From the NCBI GenBank assembly GCA_018971835.1, contig JAGWZW010000029.1, forward strand, positions 1 to 38,694: a stretch of 38,694 nt of DNA, read 5' to 3'. Numbering within the stretch: the stretch's first letter is position 1; every line of letters starts with the position of its first letter. Positions 9,230-17,104 of the stretch are shown piece after piece. The DNA comes from Alphaproteobacteria bacterium (GTDB lineage Bacteria > Pseudomonadota > Alphaproteobacteria > Micropepsales > Micropepsaceae). The position numbers and the translations under genes were made by a program. Below the pieces are notes generated by a model. The model was given only the letters and a program-made list of their open reading frames with translations, had not been told where the DNA came from and made no database searches.

Positions 9230-10135
9230 ATGACGACTTCATCGAAGAATGCCGCATTCGGCGCGGCCCTGGGCGAGGCCGCGGAGGCGGTGGATACAGC
9301 CCTCGACCAGATTTTGCCCAAGCCGGAAGGCTTGCACGCCCGCGTCCACGAGGCCATGCGCTATGCGGTGTTCGCCGGTGGCAAGCGGCTACGGCCTTTT
9401 CTGGTTCTGCAAAGCGCTCGGCTGTTCGCGGTCCGGCGGGAGCAGGCAGTCCGGGTGGCGGCGGCGATCGAAGCCCTGCATACCTATTCGCTGGTTCATG
9501 ACGACCTGCCCTGCATGGACGACGACGATCTCAGGCGGGGCCGGCCCACCACCCACAAGGCCTTTGATGAAGCCACTGCGGTACTGGCGGGTGACGCGCT
9601 ATTAACCATTGCCTTCGAAATCCTGGCCGACCCGGCGACCCATGAGTCGGCCTCGGTTCGCTGCCGGTTGGTAAGCGAACTCGCCCGCGCGGCCGGCTGC
9701 AACGGCATGATCGGCGGCCAGATGATCGACATGCAGGCGGCCGAGGCAGCCTTCGGGGCCGACGAGGTGATGCTGCTCCAGCGCTTGAAGACCGGAGCCT
9801 TGATCGAGTTCTCCTGCGCCGCCGGCGCAATCCTGGGTGAAGCGGGTGCCGAAGACGAGGCCCGGCTCAGGAGCTATGCCCACGACGTCGGCCTGATTTT
9901 CCAGATCACGGACGACCTGCTGGATGTCCTGAGCACGGCCGAGAAAACCGGCAAGGCCGTTGGCAAGGACCAGGGCCAAGGCAAGGCCACACTGGTTTCA
10001 CTGCTGGGCATCGACGCCGCGCGCGAAAAGGCGGGCGCGCTATCCCGCCACGCGATCGAAACGCTGGCGCCCTATGGCGAAACGGCCGACGTGCTCCGCG
10101 CCCTCCCCCCCTTCCTGCTCCGGCGCGAATCCTGA
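9230..10135 (+). CDS. ispA: Farnesyl diphosphate synthase (geranyltranstransferase)
   Basis: The 301-residue isoprenyl diphosphate synthase condenses isopentenyl diphosphate with allylic diphosphates. The first Asp-rich motif DDLPCMD starts at residue 91 (sequence HDDLPCMDDDDLRRG, nearly as in E. coli IspA) and the second, DDLLD, is at 228-232. GGKRLRP near residue 50 binds diphosphate. Residue -5 from the first motif is Tyr86, a bulky side chain that in this family usually limits the product to C15, so farnesyl diphosphate is the expected product (inference). The start at 9230 has a GAGCAGG stretch upstream. It is followed after 31 bases by dxs on the same strand, and would supply the substrate for HpnD. 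Confidence 0.95.
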   Translation: MTTSSKNAAFGAALGEAAEAVDTALDQILPKPEGLHARVHEAMRYAVFAGGKRLRPFLVLQSARLFAVRREQAVRVAAAIEALHTYSLVHDDLPCMDDDDLRRGRPTTHKAFDEATAVLAGDALLTIAFEILADPATHESASVRCRLVSELARAAGCNGMIGGQMIDMQAAEAAFGADEVMLLQRLKTGALIEFSCAAGAILGEAGAEDEARLRSYAHDVGLIFQITDDLLDVLSTAEKTGKAVGKDQGQGKATLVSLLGIDAAREKAGALSRHAIETLAPYGETADVLRALPPFLLRRES

Positions 10136-10166
10136 TCCCATCTTCCGGTCCGCCACCGAGGCCTAG

Positions 10167-11987
10167 ATGACATTAAGCCCGCCTGCGTCTCCCTTTCCGC
10201 TCCTAGACAGGATCAACGTGCCGGCCGACCTGCGCCGTCTGGACAAGGCCCAGATGCGCGCCGTGGCGGACGAGTTGCGCTGCGATCTGATCAACGCCGT
10301 CTCCGTCACCGGCGGTCATTTCGGCGCCGGGTTGGGCGTGGTCGAGCTGACAGTAGCGCTTCACTACGTCTTCAACACGCCCGATGACAAAGTGATCTGG
10401 GATGTCGGCCATCAGGCTTACCCCCACAAGATCCTGACCGGCCGGCGCGAGCGGATGCGCACCATCCGAAACGGCGGCGGCCTCTCTGGTTTCACCAAGC
10501 GCAGCGAAAGCGAATACGATCCCTTCGGCGCCGGGCATTCCTCGACCTCGATCTCGGCCGCGCTCGGTATGGCGGCGGCGCGCGATCTGAAGGGAAAGAA
10601 GAACCACATCATCGCCGTGATCGGCGACAGCGCCATGAGCGCGGGACAGGCCTTCGAAGCCCTCAACAGCGCCGGAGCGCTGAAGTCCCGGCTGATCGTG
10701 GTCCTCAACGACAACGACATGTCCATCGCGCCGGCTACGGGCGCGCTCAACGCGCATCTCAACCGGATGACGGCGGCCAAGTCGCCCGACGGCACGATCT
10801 TCGAGCAACTCGGCTTGCGCCACGTCGGGCCGCTGGATGGCCACGACATCGACGCCCTGGTCACGGCGCTCCAGGCCATCCGCGACGACGAAGAAGGCGG
10901 GCCCGTCCTGCTCCACATCGTCACGGAAAAAGGCCACGGCTACGCGCCCGCCGCCGGTTCACCGGACAAGGGCCATGCGGTGGCGACATTCGACGTCGCC
11001 ACCGGTCGTCAAACGAAAGCTGCAGCCAAGGCGCCGACCTATACCGGCGTCTTCGCGCGGGAACTGGTCCGTCAGGCTGCGAAGGATCCCAAAATCGTGG
11101 CGATCACGGCGGCGATGCCGTCCGGCACCGGGCTCGACAAATTCGCCGAGGCCTTTCCCGCGCGCTTCTTCGATGTCGGCATCGCCGAGCAGCACGCCGT
11201 GACCTTCGCCGCCGGGCTGGCGGCCGAGGGCATGAAACCATTCTGCGCGATCTATTCGACCTTCCTGCAGCGCGCTTACGACCAGGTGGTGCACGATGTG
11301 GCCATCCAGAAGCTTCCGGTGCGCTTCGCGCTGGACCGCGCCGGCCTGGTGGGCGCGGACGGGGCTACGCACGCAGGCGCCTTCGACCTCGCCTATCTCG
11401 GCTGCCTGCCTGACATGGTGGTGATGGCGGCAGCGGATGAGGCCGAACTGGTACACATGGTGGCCACTGCGGCGGCCTACGACGACGGCCCCATTGCCTT
11501 TCGCTACCCGCGCGGCGAGGGCACCGGCACGGCCACGCCTCTTTCCGGTGAAGTCCTGGAGATCGGCCGCGGGCGCATCCTGCGCGAGGGCGGGAGCGCA
11601 GCCATCCTCAGCCTGGGCACGCGCCTTGCGAGCGCCCTCAAGGCGGCCGACCTGCTTTCGGCACAGGGCATTTCCTGCACTGTGGCGGACGCGCGCTTCG
11701 CCAAGCCGATCGACGCCGATCTGGTGCGGCAGCTGGCGCGCCATCACAAAATGCTGGTAACGATTGAGGAAGGCGCCGCCGGCGGCTTCGGCGCACAGGT
11801 GCTGCAATACCTCGTCAACCAGGATTTGATGCGGAACGGCCTTGTGGTGCGCACGCTCACCCTGCCCGACCGCTTCCAGAACCACGACGACATGGCTCGG
11901 CAATACGCTGAAGCCGGCCTCGACGCGGCGGGCATCGCCGACGAAATCGCCGCACAGTTCCCGGCAAGAGCCCGCGCCCGCGCCTGA
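10167..11987 (+). CDS. dxs: 1-deoxy-D-xylulose-5-phosphate synthase
   Basis: The 606-residue thiamine diphosphate enzyme condenses pyruvate and glyceraldehyde 3-phosphate, the entry and often flux-controlling step of the MEP pathway. The N-terminal third shows [37 protein letters not shown] and the thiamine-binding [15 protein letters not shown]...NDNDMSIAP. The transketolase-like middle domain has [17 protein letters not shown] with the catalytic Glu, and [18 protein letters not shown]. Length is slightly below the usual 620-640, with the ends intact. It follows ispA in one transcription unit and is the first committed enzyme for the hopanoid precursors made in this region. Confidence 0.97.
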   Translation: MTLSPPASPFPLLDRINVPADLRRLDKAQMRAVADELRCDLINAVSVTGGHFGAGLGVVELTVALHYVFNTPDDKVIWDVGHQAYPHKILTGRRERMRTIRNGGGLSGFTKRSESEYDPFGAGHSSTSISAALGMAAARDLKGKKNHIIAVIGDSAMSAGQAFEALNSAGALKSRLIVVLNDNDMSIAPATGALNAHLNRMTAAKSPDGTIFEQLGLRHVGPLDGHDIDALVTALQAIRDDEEGGPVLLHIVTEKGHGYAPAAGSPDKGHAVATFDVATGRQTKAAAKAPTYTGVFARELVRQAAKDPKIVAITAAMPSGTGLDKFAEAFPARFFDVGIAEQHAVTFAAGLAAEGMKPFCAIYSTFLQRAYDQVVHDVAIQKLPVRFALDRAGLVGADGATHAGAFDLAYLGCLPDMVVMAAADEAELVHMVATAAAYDDGPIAFRYPRGEGTGTATPLSGEVLEIGRGRILREGGSAAILSLGTRLASALKAADLLSAQGISCTVADARFAKPIDADLVRQLARHHKMLVTIEEGAAGGFGAQVLQYLVNQDLMRNGLVVRTLTLPDRFQNHDDMARQYAEAGLDAAGIADEIAAQFPARARARA

Positions 11988-11991
11988 TCGA

Positions 11992-12018
11992 CGTCAATCT
12001 ATCGCCGTCAATCTATCG
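11992..12018. repeat. 13-base tandem direct repeat at convergent gene ends
   Basis: CGTCAATCTATCG occurs at 11992-12004 and again at 12006-12018, with one base between (period 14). It lies immediately after the dxs stop; the second copy covers the stop codon (12013-12015) of the convergent MlaC-family gene. It looks like a recent small tandem duplication; no function is evident. Confidence 0.6.
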
Positions 12019-12681
12019 GGACGGCCGGGAAGCATCGAGCGTCGCCGTCATCTCCTTGAGATGGGCGGTGAGTGCAGGCACGCTTTGGCCATGCGCGGCG
12101 AGAAAGCCGCCAAAATCATCGCGCTGCGCAAGACCCATCCAGACCCCGGCGATCGAAGCATCGACGACAGCAAATTTGCCACCCTCGTCCAGCACGCGGA
12201 ACATCACCTGTACCGGATCGGGCTCTTGCGGGTCGGCAGGATCGACCAGCACCGCCGTGACCAAATAGTCGCCCGGCGCGCGCTCGTTCGATGCGGTGAT
12301 TCTCAGCGCCTGACCGCCATATCCGTCGAGGCGCGATTCGTAGCTGGCGACCGTAAAGGCCGTGAACGCATCGACATAGGCATCAAGATCGGCCTGGGAC
12401 GCCTTGTCCCGTGCAGGGCCCAGATCGAAGAGCCCGACCCTTTTGGCATCCATCAGCCTGAGCAGCAGGTCGCGCACCTGGTCATGCCGCTCTACGTCGC
12501 TGAGCGCCTTGTTTTTCAGGATGGCGATCCCCTGATCGATGCCCTGCTGGACGAACGTCTCGACTGGCGTGGCGGCGTGCGCGACGGCCAAGAATGGAAC
12601 CATCACGACGGCGGCCCCAGGCACAAACCCCACCACCATCAACACGATGCGCAACCGCGCGGCCCAATCATGCTTCGCCAT
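12013..12681 (-). CDS. MlaC/Ttg2D-family periplasmic phospholipid carrier
   Basis: The 222-residue protein starts with a signal peptide (hydrophobic stretch from about residue 11, AHA cleavage motif at 34-36). The mature part follows the MlaC (Tol-Tol-Ttg2) pattern: an N-terminal TPVETFVQQGIDQGIAIL helix, a middle AFTAFTVASYESRLDGYGG segment, a strand rich in VxVxF-type residues and the C-terminal IAGVWMGLAQRDDF. MlaC proteins carry phospholipids across the periplasm between MlaA and an inner-membrane transporter. It lies 39 bases after mlaA on the same strand, so they form an operon. No mlaFEDB genes are visible. HpnM at 13731 is a paralogue with the same core (ANYASNFDGYSG there, VASYESRLDGYGG here). 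Confidence 0.85.
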   Translation of the reverse strand: MAKHDWAARLRIVLMVVGFVPGAAVVMVPFLAVAHAATPVETFVQQGIDQGIAILKNKALSDVERHDQVRDLLLRLMDAKRVGLFDLGPARDKASQADLDAYVDAFTAFTVASYESRLDGYGGQALRITASNERAPGDYLVTAVLVDPADPQEPDPVQVMFRVLDEGGKFAVVDASIAGVWMGLAQRDDFGGFLAAHGQSVPALTAHLKEMTATLDASRPSR

Positions 12682-12720
12682 CGGACTTCCAGAACTGATT
12701 CGGCTGCCAAGACCTCGTTA

Positions 12721-13461
12721 TCAGAAATTCGGGAGGTTCTGGACGTCGGGTTTGCCTCTGCGGATTTGAGCGGCACGATACTGCAGATAAAGGTTGCGGG
12801 TCGTGGCGTAGTAATCGACCGAGGTACGTTCGATGCCCTCCAGCGTGCCGATATTTTGCGCCCTCAGGTCGACGACGCCAAGCAGACCAAGACCGATGTC
12901 GTAATAAATCTTCTCGCGGAAGTTCCAGTAGGTGACGGGGTCCATGAAGATATCCACCACCTTACCCGCCAGATCGCGCGGCGGCGCCGGTCCCAGAAAC
13001 GGCAGCATCAGGAACGGCCCTTCGCCCACGCCCCAGGTTCCCAGCGTGATGCCGAAATCCGTCTCGTGGCTCGGTATCCCCATGTCCGAGGCCACATCAA
13101 ACAAGCCACCGATCCCCAGCGTGGTGTTCACCGTCATGCGACCGAGACTCTGGCCTGCGCGATCCACATCGCCCTGCAGCACGTCGTTGAAGAAGACCAC
13201 CGGGAGGTGGATATTGGTCACAAAATTGTGCACGCCTTCGCGCGCCGGTTCCGGCACTGCGTGGACATAGAACTTGGCCACCGGAAGCATGACGGCCTTG
13301 TCCAGTTTCATGTTGAAATCGAAGATATCCCGGTTGGTAGCCTCATAGGGGTCGTTGTCCGTTGCCGCATAGCCAGACGGATCGTGTGCGCAGCCCGAAG
13401 TCAACAGTCCAATCGCCAGGACCAGGACGACAGAGAATTTTCCCACGGCAAAATTTCCCAC
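12721..13461 (-). CDS. mlaA: MlaA/VacJ-family outer-membrane lipoprotein
   Basis: The 246-residue lipoprotein has a signal peptide ending in the lipobox LTSGC (cysteine 24), followed by DPYEATNRDIFDFN, the hallmark start of mature MlaA (DPxExxNR). Further family segments are NFVTNIHLPVVFFNDVLQGD, GRMTVNTTLGIGGLFDVA and a DFGITLGTWGVGEGPFLMLPFLGP stretch. MlaA sits in the outer membrane and lets phospholipids leave its outer leaflet. Two GTG starts are possible (13461 or 13446); neither has a strong ribosome binding site, and both keep the signal peptide. It precedes the MlaC-family gene and diverges from hpnM, which suggests a joint role with hopanoid trafficking (inference). Confidence 0.92.
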   Translation of the reverse strand: MGNFAVGKFSVVLVLAIGLLTSGCAHDPSGYAATDNDPYEATNRDIFDFNMKLDKAVMLPVAKFYVHAVPEPAREGVHNFVTNIHLPVVFFNDVLQGDVDRAGQSLGRMTVNTTLGIGGLFDVASDMGIPSHETDFGITLGTWGVGEGPFLMLPFLGPAPPRDLAGKVVDIFMDPVTYWNFREKIYYDIGLGLLGVVDLRAQNIGTLEGIERTSVDYYATTRNLYLQYRAAQIRRGKPDVQNLPNF

Positions 13462-13519
13462 CGCGACCGCGCGTCGCGTTTGAAGGCGTTCTCAACAGCC
13501 CAACCAGACCGTCTGCCAT

Positions 13520-13528
13520 AATATAGCA
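13520..13528 (-). promoter_or_regulatory. Possible extended -10 promoter for mlaA
   Basis: On the minus strand the sequence reads TGC-TATATT, an extended -10 element, about 59 bases upstream of the mlaA GTG. The -35 position is poor (CTTAAT with 17-base spacing). This is a sequence match only. Confidence 0.35.
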
Positions 13529-13660
13529 TTCGTCGACAGAGTATTAAGCCCCCCGAACACCGAAAAGGAAAAGAGGGCGGAAATATTTGGCTTGACCGCT
13601 TGTCGCACCCCGTAAAGGCCGCGACAGGGTCGCCGAATCACGAAACTTTCGCCTCATTTC

Positions 13661-13678
13661 TGTCAACAGAATTTGACA
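13661..13678. promoter_or_regulatory. Inverted repeat TGTCAA-N6-TTGACA upstream of hpnM
   Basis: Perfect six-base arms at 13661-13666 and 13673-13678 are separated by CAGAAT. It lies 52 bases before the hpnM start in the divergent mlaA/hpnM region. The right arm equals a -35 consensus, but no good -10 follows at 16-18 bases. It could be an operator acting on hpnM, mlaA or both. Confidence 0.35.
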
Positions 13679-13730
13679 ATGGTACAGTGTGACTGGCGTG
13701 CTTTCTGGAACAGGAACAAATGGAGCGATA

Positions 13731-14405
13731 ATGATCAAGTCCCCGCTGAGTGCCTGTTTGACCGCTCTCGCGCTTGCGGCGGGCGTGTCGGGCCTTTCCG
13801 CCGCTGTCCCCGCCCTGGGTGCCCCCGCCACCGCGACGCCGCCCGCGGCCGAATCGGTCGTGCCCGATCCGGGCGCCAAACAGATCGGCGCGTTTTATGC
13901 CGTGCTGCTCGATTCGATGAAGCACGCCAAGACGGTAGACGTTAACGGCCGCTACAAGATGCTGGCGCCCGTCGTCGATGCCACGTTCGATTTTTCGACC
14001 ATGACCAAGATGACGGTCGGCCCGGACTGGGACACGATGTCGGATGCCGACCGCAAGGCGCTCACCGCCGCCTTCCGCCGCATGACGATCGCCAATTACG
14101 CCAGCAACTTCGACGGCTATAGCGGCGAGAACTTCGTCGTCGACCCCAAGGTGCAGGAGCGGGCCGGCGACAAGATCGTGAGCAGCCAGATGACTGCACC
14201 GGGCAAGGCGCCGATCCCCTTCGTCTACCGCATGACCAAGACGCCGCTGGGCTGGAAGGTGATCGATGTTTTTCTGAACGGCTACGTCAGCGAGGTGGCA
14301 ACCCGGCGCGCCGATTTCGCGTCGACCCTGAAGGCGGGGGGCGCCTCTGCGCTGACGGCAAAGCTGAATGCGCTGACCGACAAGACGCTGGCGCCCGGTA
14401 ACTGA
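13731..14405 (+). CDS. hpnM: HpnM, hopanoid-associated MlaC-fold periplasmic protein
   Basis: The 224-residue protein has a signal peptide (hydrophobic core about residues 8-27, cleavage near 31) and a Tol-Tol-Ttg2/MlaC domain. Conserved parts are QIGAFYAVLLDSM at the mature N-terminus, VDATFDFSTMTKMTVG, FRRMTIANYASNFDGYSG, VYRMTKTPLGWKVIDVFLNG and a final ADFASTLKAGGASALTAKL. HpnM is thought to carry hopanoids or related lipids in the periplasm, working with HpnN. I chose ATG 13731, which has GGAG five bases upstream and precedes the signal peptide; an ATG at 13689 would add 14 residues. Its stop is three bases from the hpnN stop on the other strand. Confidence 0.88.
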   Translation: MIKSPLSACLTALALAAGVSGLSAAVPALGAPATATPPAAESVVPDPGAKQIGAFYAVLLDSMKHAKTVDVNGRYKMLAPVVDATFDFSTMTKMTVGPDWDTMSDADRKALTAAFRRMTIANYASNFDGYSGENFVVDPKVQERAGDKIVSSQMTAPGKAPIPFVYRMTKTPLGWKVIDVFLNGYVSEVATRRADFASTLKAGGASALTAKLNALTDKTLAPGN

Positions 14406-14408
14406 GCC

Positions 14409-17027
14409 TCAGCCGTTGACCTGCCGCGGCGCTGGCAGCCCTTCCCGCGGCAGGCTGTAGGCCAGCAGCGCCGGCAGCACCAGCAGCATCGAAACCAAAA
14501 TCCAGAACAGCGAGATCAGCAGAATCTGGCCCATACTGGCCGTGCCCGGATGGCTGGAAATCGAGAGCGTACCGAACGCCGCTGCAGTCGTCCCAGCGCT
14601 CATCAGGACCGCGCGCGTCAACGGCGACTGCAGCAGATGGCGCCGGCCCTGCCGCCAAGCCATGATGAAGTAGATATCGAACGCCACACCCACACCGAAG
14701 AGCAGCGGCAGCGCGATAATGTTGGCGAAATTGAGCTGAATGCCGGCAACGATGCAGCTTGCTATCGTCAGGATCCCGGCGAGCACCAGAGGGGCCAGCG
14801 CCATCAGGAGATCGCCAAGCCGCCGCAGCGCGATGAACAGGATCAAGGCGATTGAAACGAGCGAGATCACCCCGGCTTCCAGGAAGGCATTGACGATGGT
14901 TTTGCCCGACTCTCGGATAATGATCGGCGTGCCGGTCACATGCGGCGCCACTTTGAGTACGGCGCGGGTGAAGCGATCAAGAACGGCATTGTCATTGGAA
15001 TTGCCGGCGGGGAAAACCTCGACACGATAAAGCCCGTTCGATGTCACCCAGTCGCTCACCAGATCCTTCGGTAACGACTGGAAGCTGACGGGCTCGGGGT
15101 GCAGCGCAGCACGAAGCTGATCCAGCATCGTCTTGAGCCCCGGCACAAAAGCATTGGCCGCGGCGACGCGAACGGCAGGCGCCGCGCCGGCCAGATTGTC
15201 GAGGATACTGGCCAGACGGTCGGCATGCCGGCCCGCCGTGCCCCTGTCTGTCGCTGCGGCCTTGCGCAGAGCCCCGGCCGTCGAACGCAGGCTTGCCACC
15301 ACCTCGTTGTCGCTGGGTGGCGGCGGCATCAAAAAGGGATTGAACGTCGAATCCAGCAGGCCCGCCGCATCCCTGATGACGGCCAGTTTCTCGGCCTGTT
15401 GGTCGGGTACAAACGTATCAATGGTCATGACCTGCGAAACTTCGGGCAGCTTCGACAGGCGTTCGGCCAACTTGTTTGCCGCTGCGCGCGATGGCTCAAG
15501 GACGTTGACCGTGTTCGGCGAGGTCTGCGGATCCTTCATCAGATCAAGCGCGGTCGCCACCGATTCGGAATGACGATTGCGCAGATCCATCGGGTTGGCG
15601 TCAAATCTGATGCTGGGAAACAGCGCGAGGCCCAGCGCTGCAGCCCCTATCGCCGTCAGCAACACACGCTTGGCATGGTGCGTCAGGTAGCGGTCAAGCG
15701 GTTCGAGACGGTGAAATCCGACATCGCGCGCCTCGCTGCGCGCCTTGAGCAGACGCAGCATGGCCGGCAGCGCCGTGATCGAGAGCACGTATGTCACGAT
15801 CATGCCGGCACCGGCGATCAATCCCAGTTCCGCCAGACCGGCATAATCAGTCGGCAGGAAGGAGAAGAAGCCGGCTGCCGCAGCCATCGCCGCCAGCGTC
15901 AACCCGCTGCCGATCCCCGCGCCCGCGTGCGCCAGCGCTTCATGCAGATCCTTCACGCGATAACGTTCCGCGCGATAACGCACGCAGAACTGGATGCTGA
16001 AATCGACACCCAGGCCCACGAACAGCTCGATGAACGCCACCGAGATCACATTGAAGGCGCCGTAGGCGAAAAGGCCGATCGAAGCGGTCATGGCAAGACC
16101 GATGATCAGCGTGGCCAGGATGGCGAGGATTATTCTGACCGACCGCACCGCCAGCCACAGCATCAGGAGCACGGCCGTGGCCATCAGCGTCGCCAGCGTT
16201 CGGCCGTTATGCGTGATGGTGGCAAATTCCTCGTCGGCCATCGGCACCGGACCGGTCAGCCGCACGCGCACGCCCGTCTTGGACGTAAAATCCAGCTTCC
16301 GCGCCGCGGCACGGATCGCGCCGGTCGCGGCCTGGCCCGGCATCAGATCCTGATAGTTCAGCCGGGGCTGGACCTCGATGAAGCGGCGGGTACGCGAAGG
16401 GCCCAATTGGGGGCCGCCCATTAGCGCGCTCCAGCCGAAATAGGCGGGCTTGCCCGCCAGCACATCAGACAACGTTTTGGAAAATGCAGTGATCGGCCCG
16501 TCGATATCCGCAAGCTTGGCTTGGCCGCCTTCGACGCCCAGGAGTGTGGTGGCAAGCGTGCCCATCACCCCGCGCAGGCTTGGGTCAGCCGCCAGGCCAC
16601 CGAGGAACGGTTGCGCCTGGATGAGGCCCTGGGTCGTCTTTTGCACCTCCGCAAGCGGCATCAGTAGAAGGCCCTCATGGGCGAAGAACGGCCCGCCATC
16701 CGGCTGGCGCACGCTGGTGAAGTGCTTGCGGTCGGTCTTCAGCGCGCTGGCCAGCGCATCGGCGGCTTCTGCCGCCCGCTCGGCGGTGGCGCCATCGATC
16801 ACGGCGACGATGAGGTTGTTCTGCTGCGGGAAGCCGGCATCGTAGCGCGCCTCGTCCCGCCGCCAGACCGCGTCCGGCGACACCAGATCGCCGCTATCCG
16901 AATTCATCTTGAAATGCGTGGCCGCATAATCGCCGGCTGCCACGCCCAGCACCAGCGCCACCGCCACGACGATCCAGGCAAATCGGCTCGAGAAACGGAC
17001 AATGGCAGAGACGAAAGACGACAGCAT
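14409..17027 (-). CDS. hpnN: HpnN, hopanoid RND transporter
   Basis: The 872-residue RND/MMPL-family inner-membrane protein has one N-terminal membrane helix (about residues 14-35), a large periplasmic loop, a cluster of helices with the signature FVGLGVDFSIQFCVRYRAER, a second periplasmic loop and a second helix bundle (ALILFIALRRLGDLLMAL, LPLLFGVGVAFDIYFIMAW). This 1+5+1+5 pattern is typical of the family. HpnN moves hopanoids from the inner to the outer membrane. ATG 17027 is preferred over an in-frame codon at 17066, which adds 13 unconserved residues; no strong ribosome binding site is visible for either. It converges on hpnM. Confidence 0.92.
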   Translation of the reverse strand: MLSSFVSAIVRFSSRFAWIVVAVALVLGVAAGDYAATHFKMNSDSGDLVSPDAVWRRDEARYDAGFPQQNNLIVAVIDGATAERAAEAADALASALKTDRKHFTSVRQPDGGPFFAHEGLLLMPLAEVQKTTQGLIQAQPFLGGLAADPSLRGVMGTLATTLLGVEGGQAKLADIDGPITAFSKTLSDVLAGKPAYFGWSALMGGPQLGPSRTRRFIEVQPRLNYQDLMPGQAATGAIRAAARKLDFTSKTGVRVRLTGPVPMADEEFATITHNGRTLATLMATAVLLMLWLAVRSVRIILAILATLIIGLAMTASIGLFAYGAFNVISVAFIELFVGLGVDFSIQFCVRYRAERYRVKDLHEALAHAGAGIGSGLTLAAMAAAAGFFSFLPTDYAGLAELGLIAGAGMIVTYVLSITALPAMLRLLKARSEARDVGFHRLEPLDRYLTHHAKRVLLTAIGAAALGLALFPSIRFDANPMDLRNRHSESVATALDLMKDPQTSPNTVNVLEPSRAAANKLAERLSKLPEVSQVMTIDTFVPDQQAEKLAVIRDAAGLLDSTFNPFLMPPPPSDNEVVASLRSTAGALRKAAATDRGTAGRHADRLASILDNLAGAAPAVRVAAANAFVPGLKTMLDQLRAALHPEPVSFQSLPKDLVSDWVTSNGLYRVEVFPAGNSNDNAVLDRFTRAVLKVAPHVTGTPIIIRESGKTIVNAFLEAGVISLVSIALILFIALRRLGDLLMALAPLVLAGILTIASCIVAGIQLNFANIIALPLLFGVGVAFDIYFIMAWRQGRRHLLQSPLTRAVLMSAGTTAAAFGTLSISSHPGTASMGQILLISLFWILVSMLLVLPALLAYSLPREGLPAPRQVNG
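14420..14454. repeat. Perfect 10-base inverted repeat at the hpnM/hpnN junction
   Basis: CCTGCCGCGG at 14420-14429 pairs exactly with CCGCGGCAGG at 14445-14454 across a 15-base loop. It lies inside the last codons of hpnN and 15 bases after the hpnM stop, so the hpnM transcript would form a GC-rich hairpin there. No U-tract follows, so it is not a standard intrinsic terminator; it may stabilise the 3' end or pause transcription. Confidence 0.4.
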
Positions 17028-17077
17028 GGAAGACCCCGGACGGGTGGCGGCGCACAGACTGCGCATTGCCGCGCCAA

Positions 17078-17083
17078 GGTCAA
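17078..17083 (-). promoter_or_regulatory. Weak -35-like element upstream of hpnN
   Basis: TTGACC on the minus strand lies 51 bases before the hpnN start. The hexamer 17 bases downstream (AGTCTG) is a poor -10, so the call is tentative. Confidence 0.2.
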
Positions 17084-17104
17084 CCGGAAAGGCTTACCCC
17101 GCTC

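Noticed and set aside
11842-13521. A 559-codon plus-strand frame opposite the MlaC and MlaA genes
   Set aside because: The minus-strand genes have signal peptides, a lipobox and conserved cores; this frame has none.
15099-16424. A 441-codon plus-strand frame inside hpnN
   Set aside because: Low-complexity, His/Arg/Gln-rich translation antisense to a clear RND transporter.
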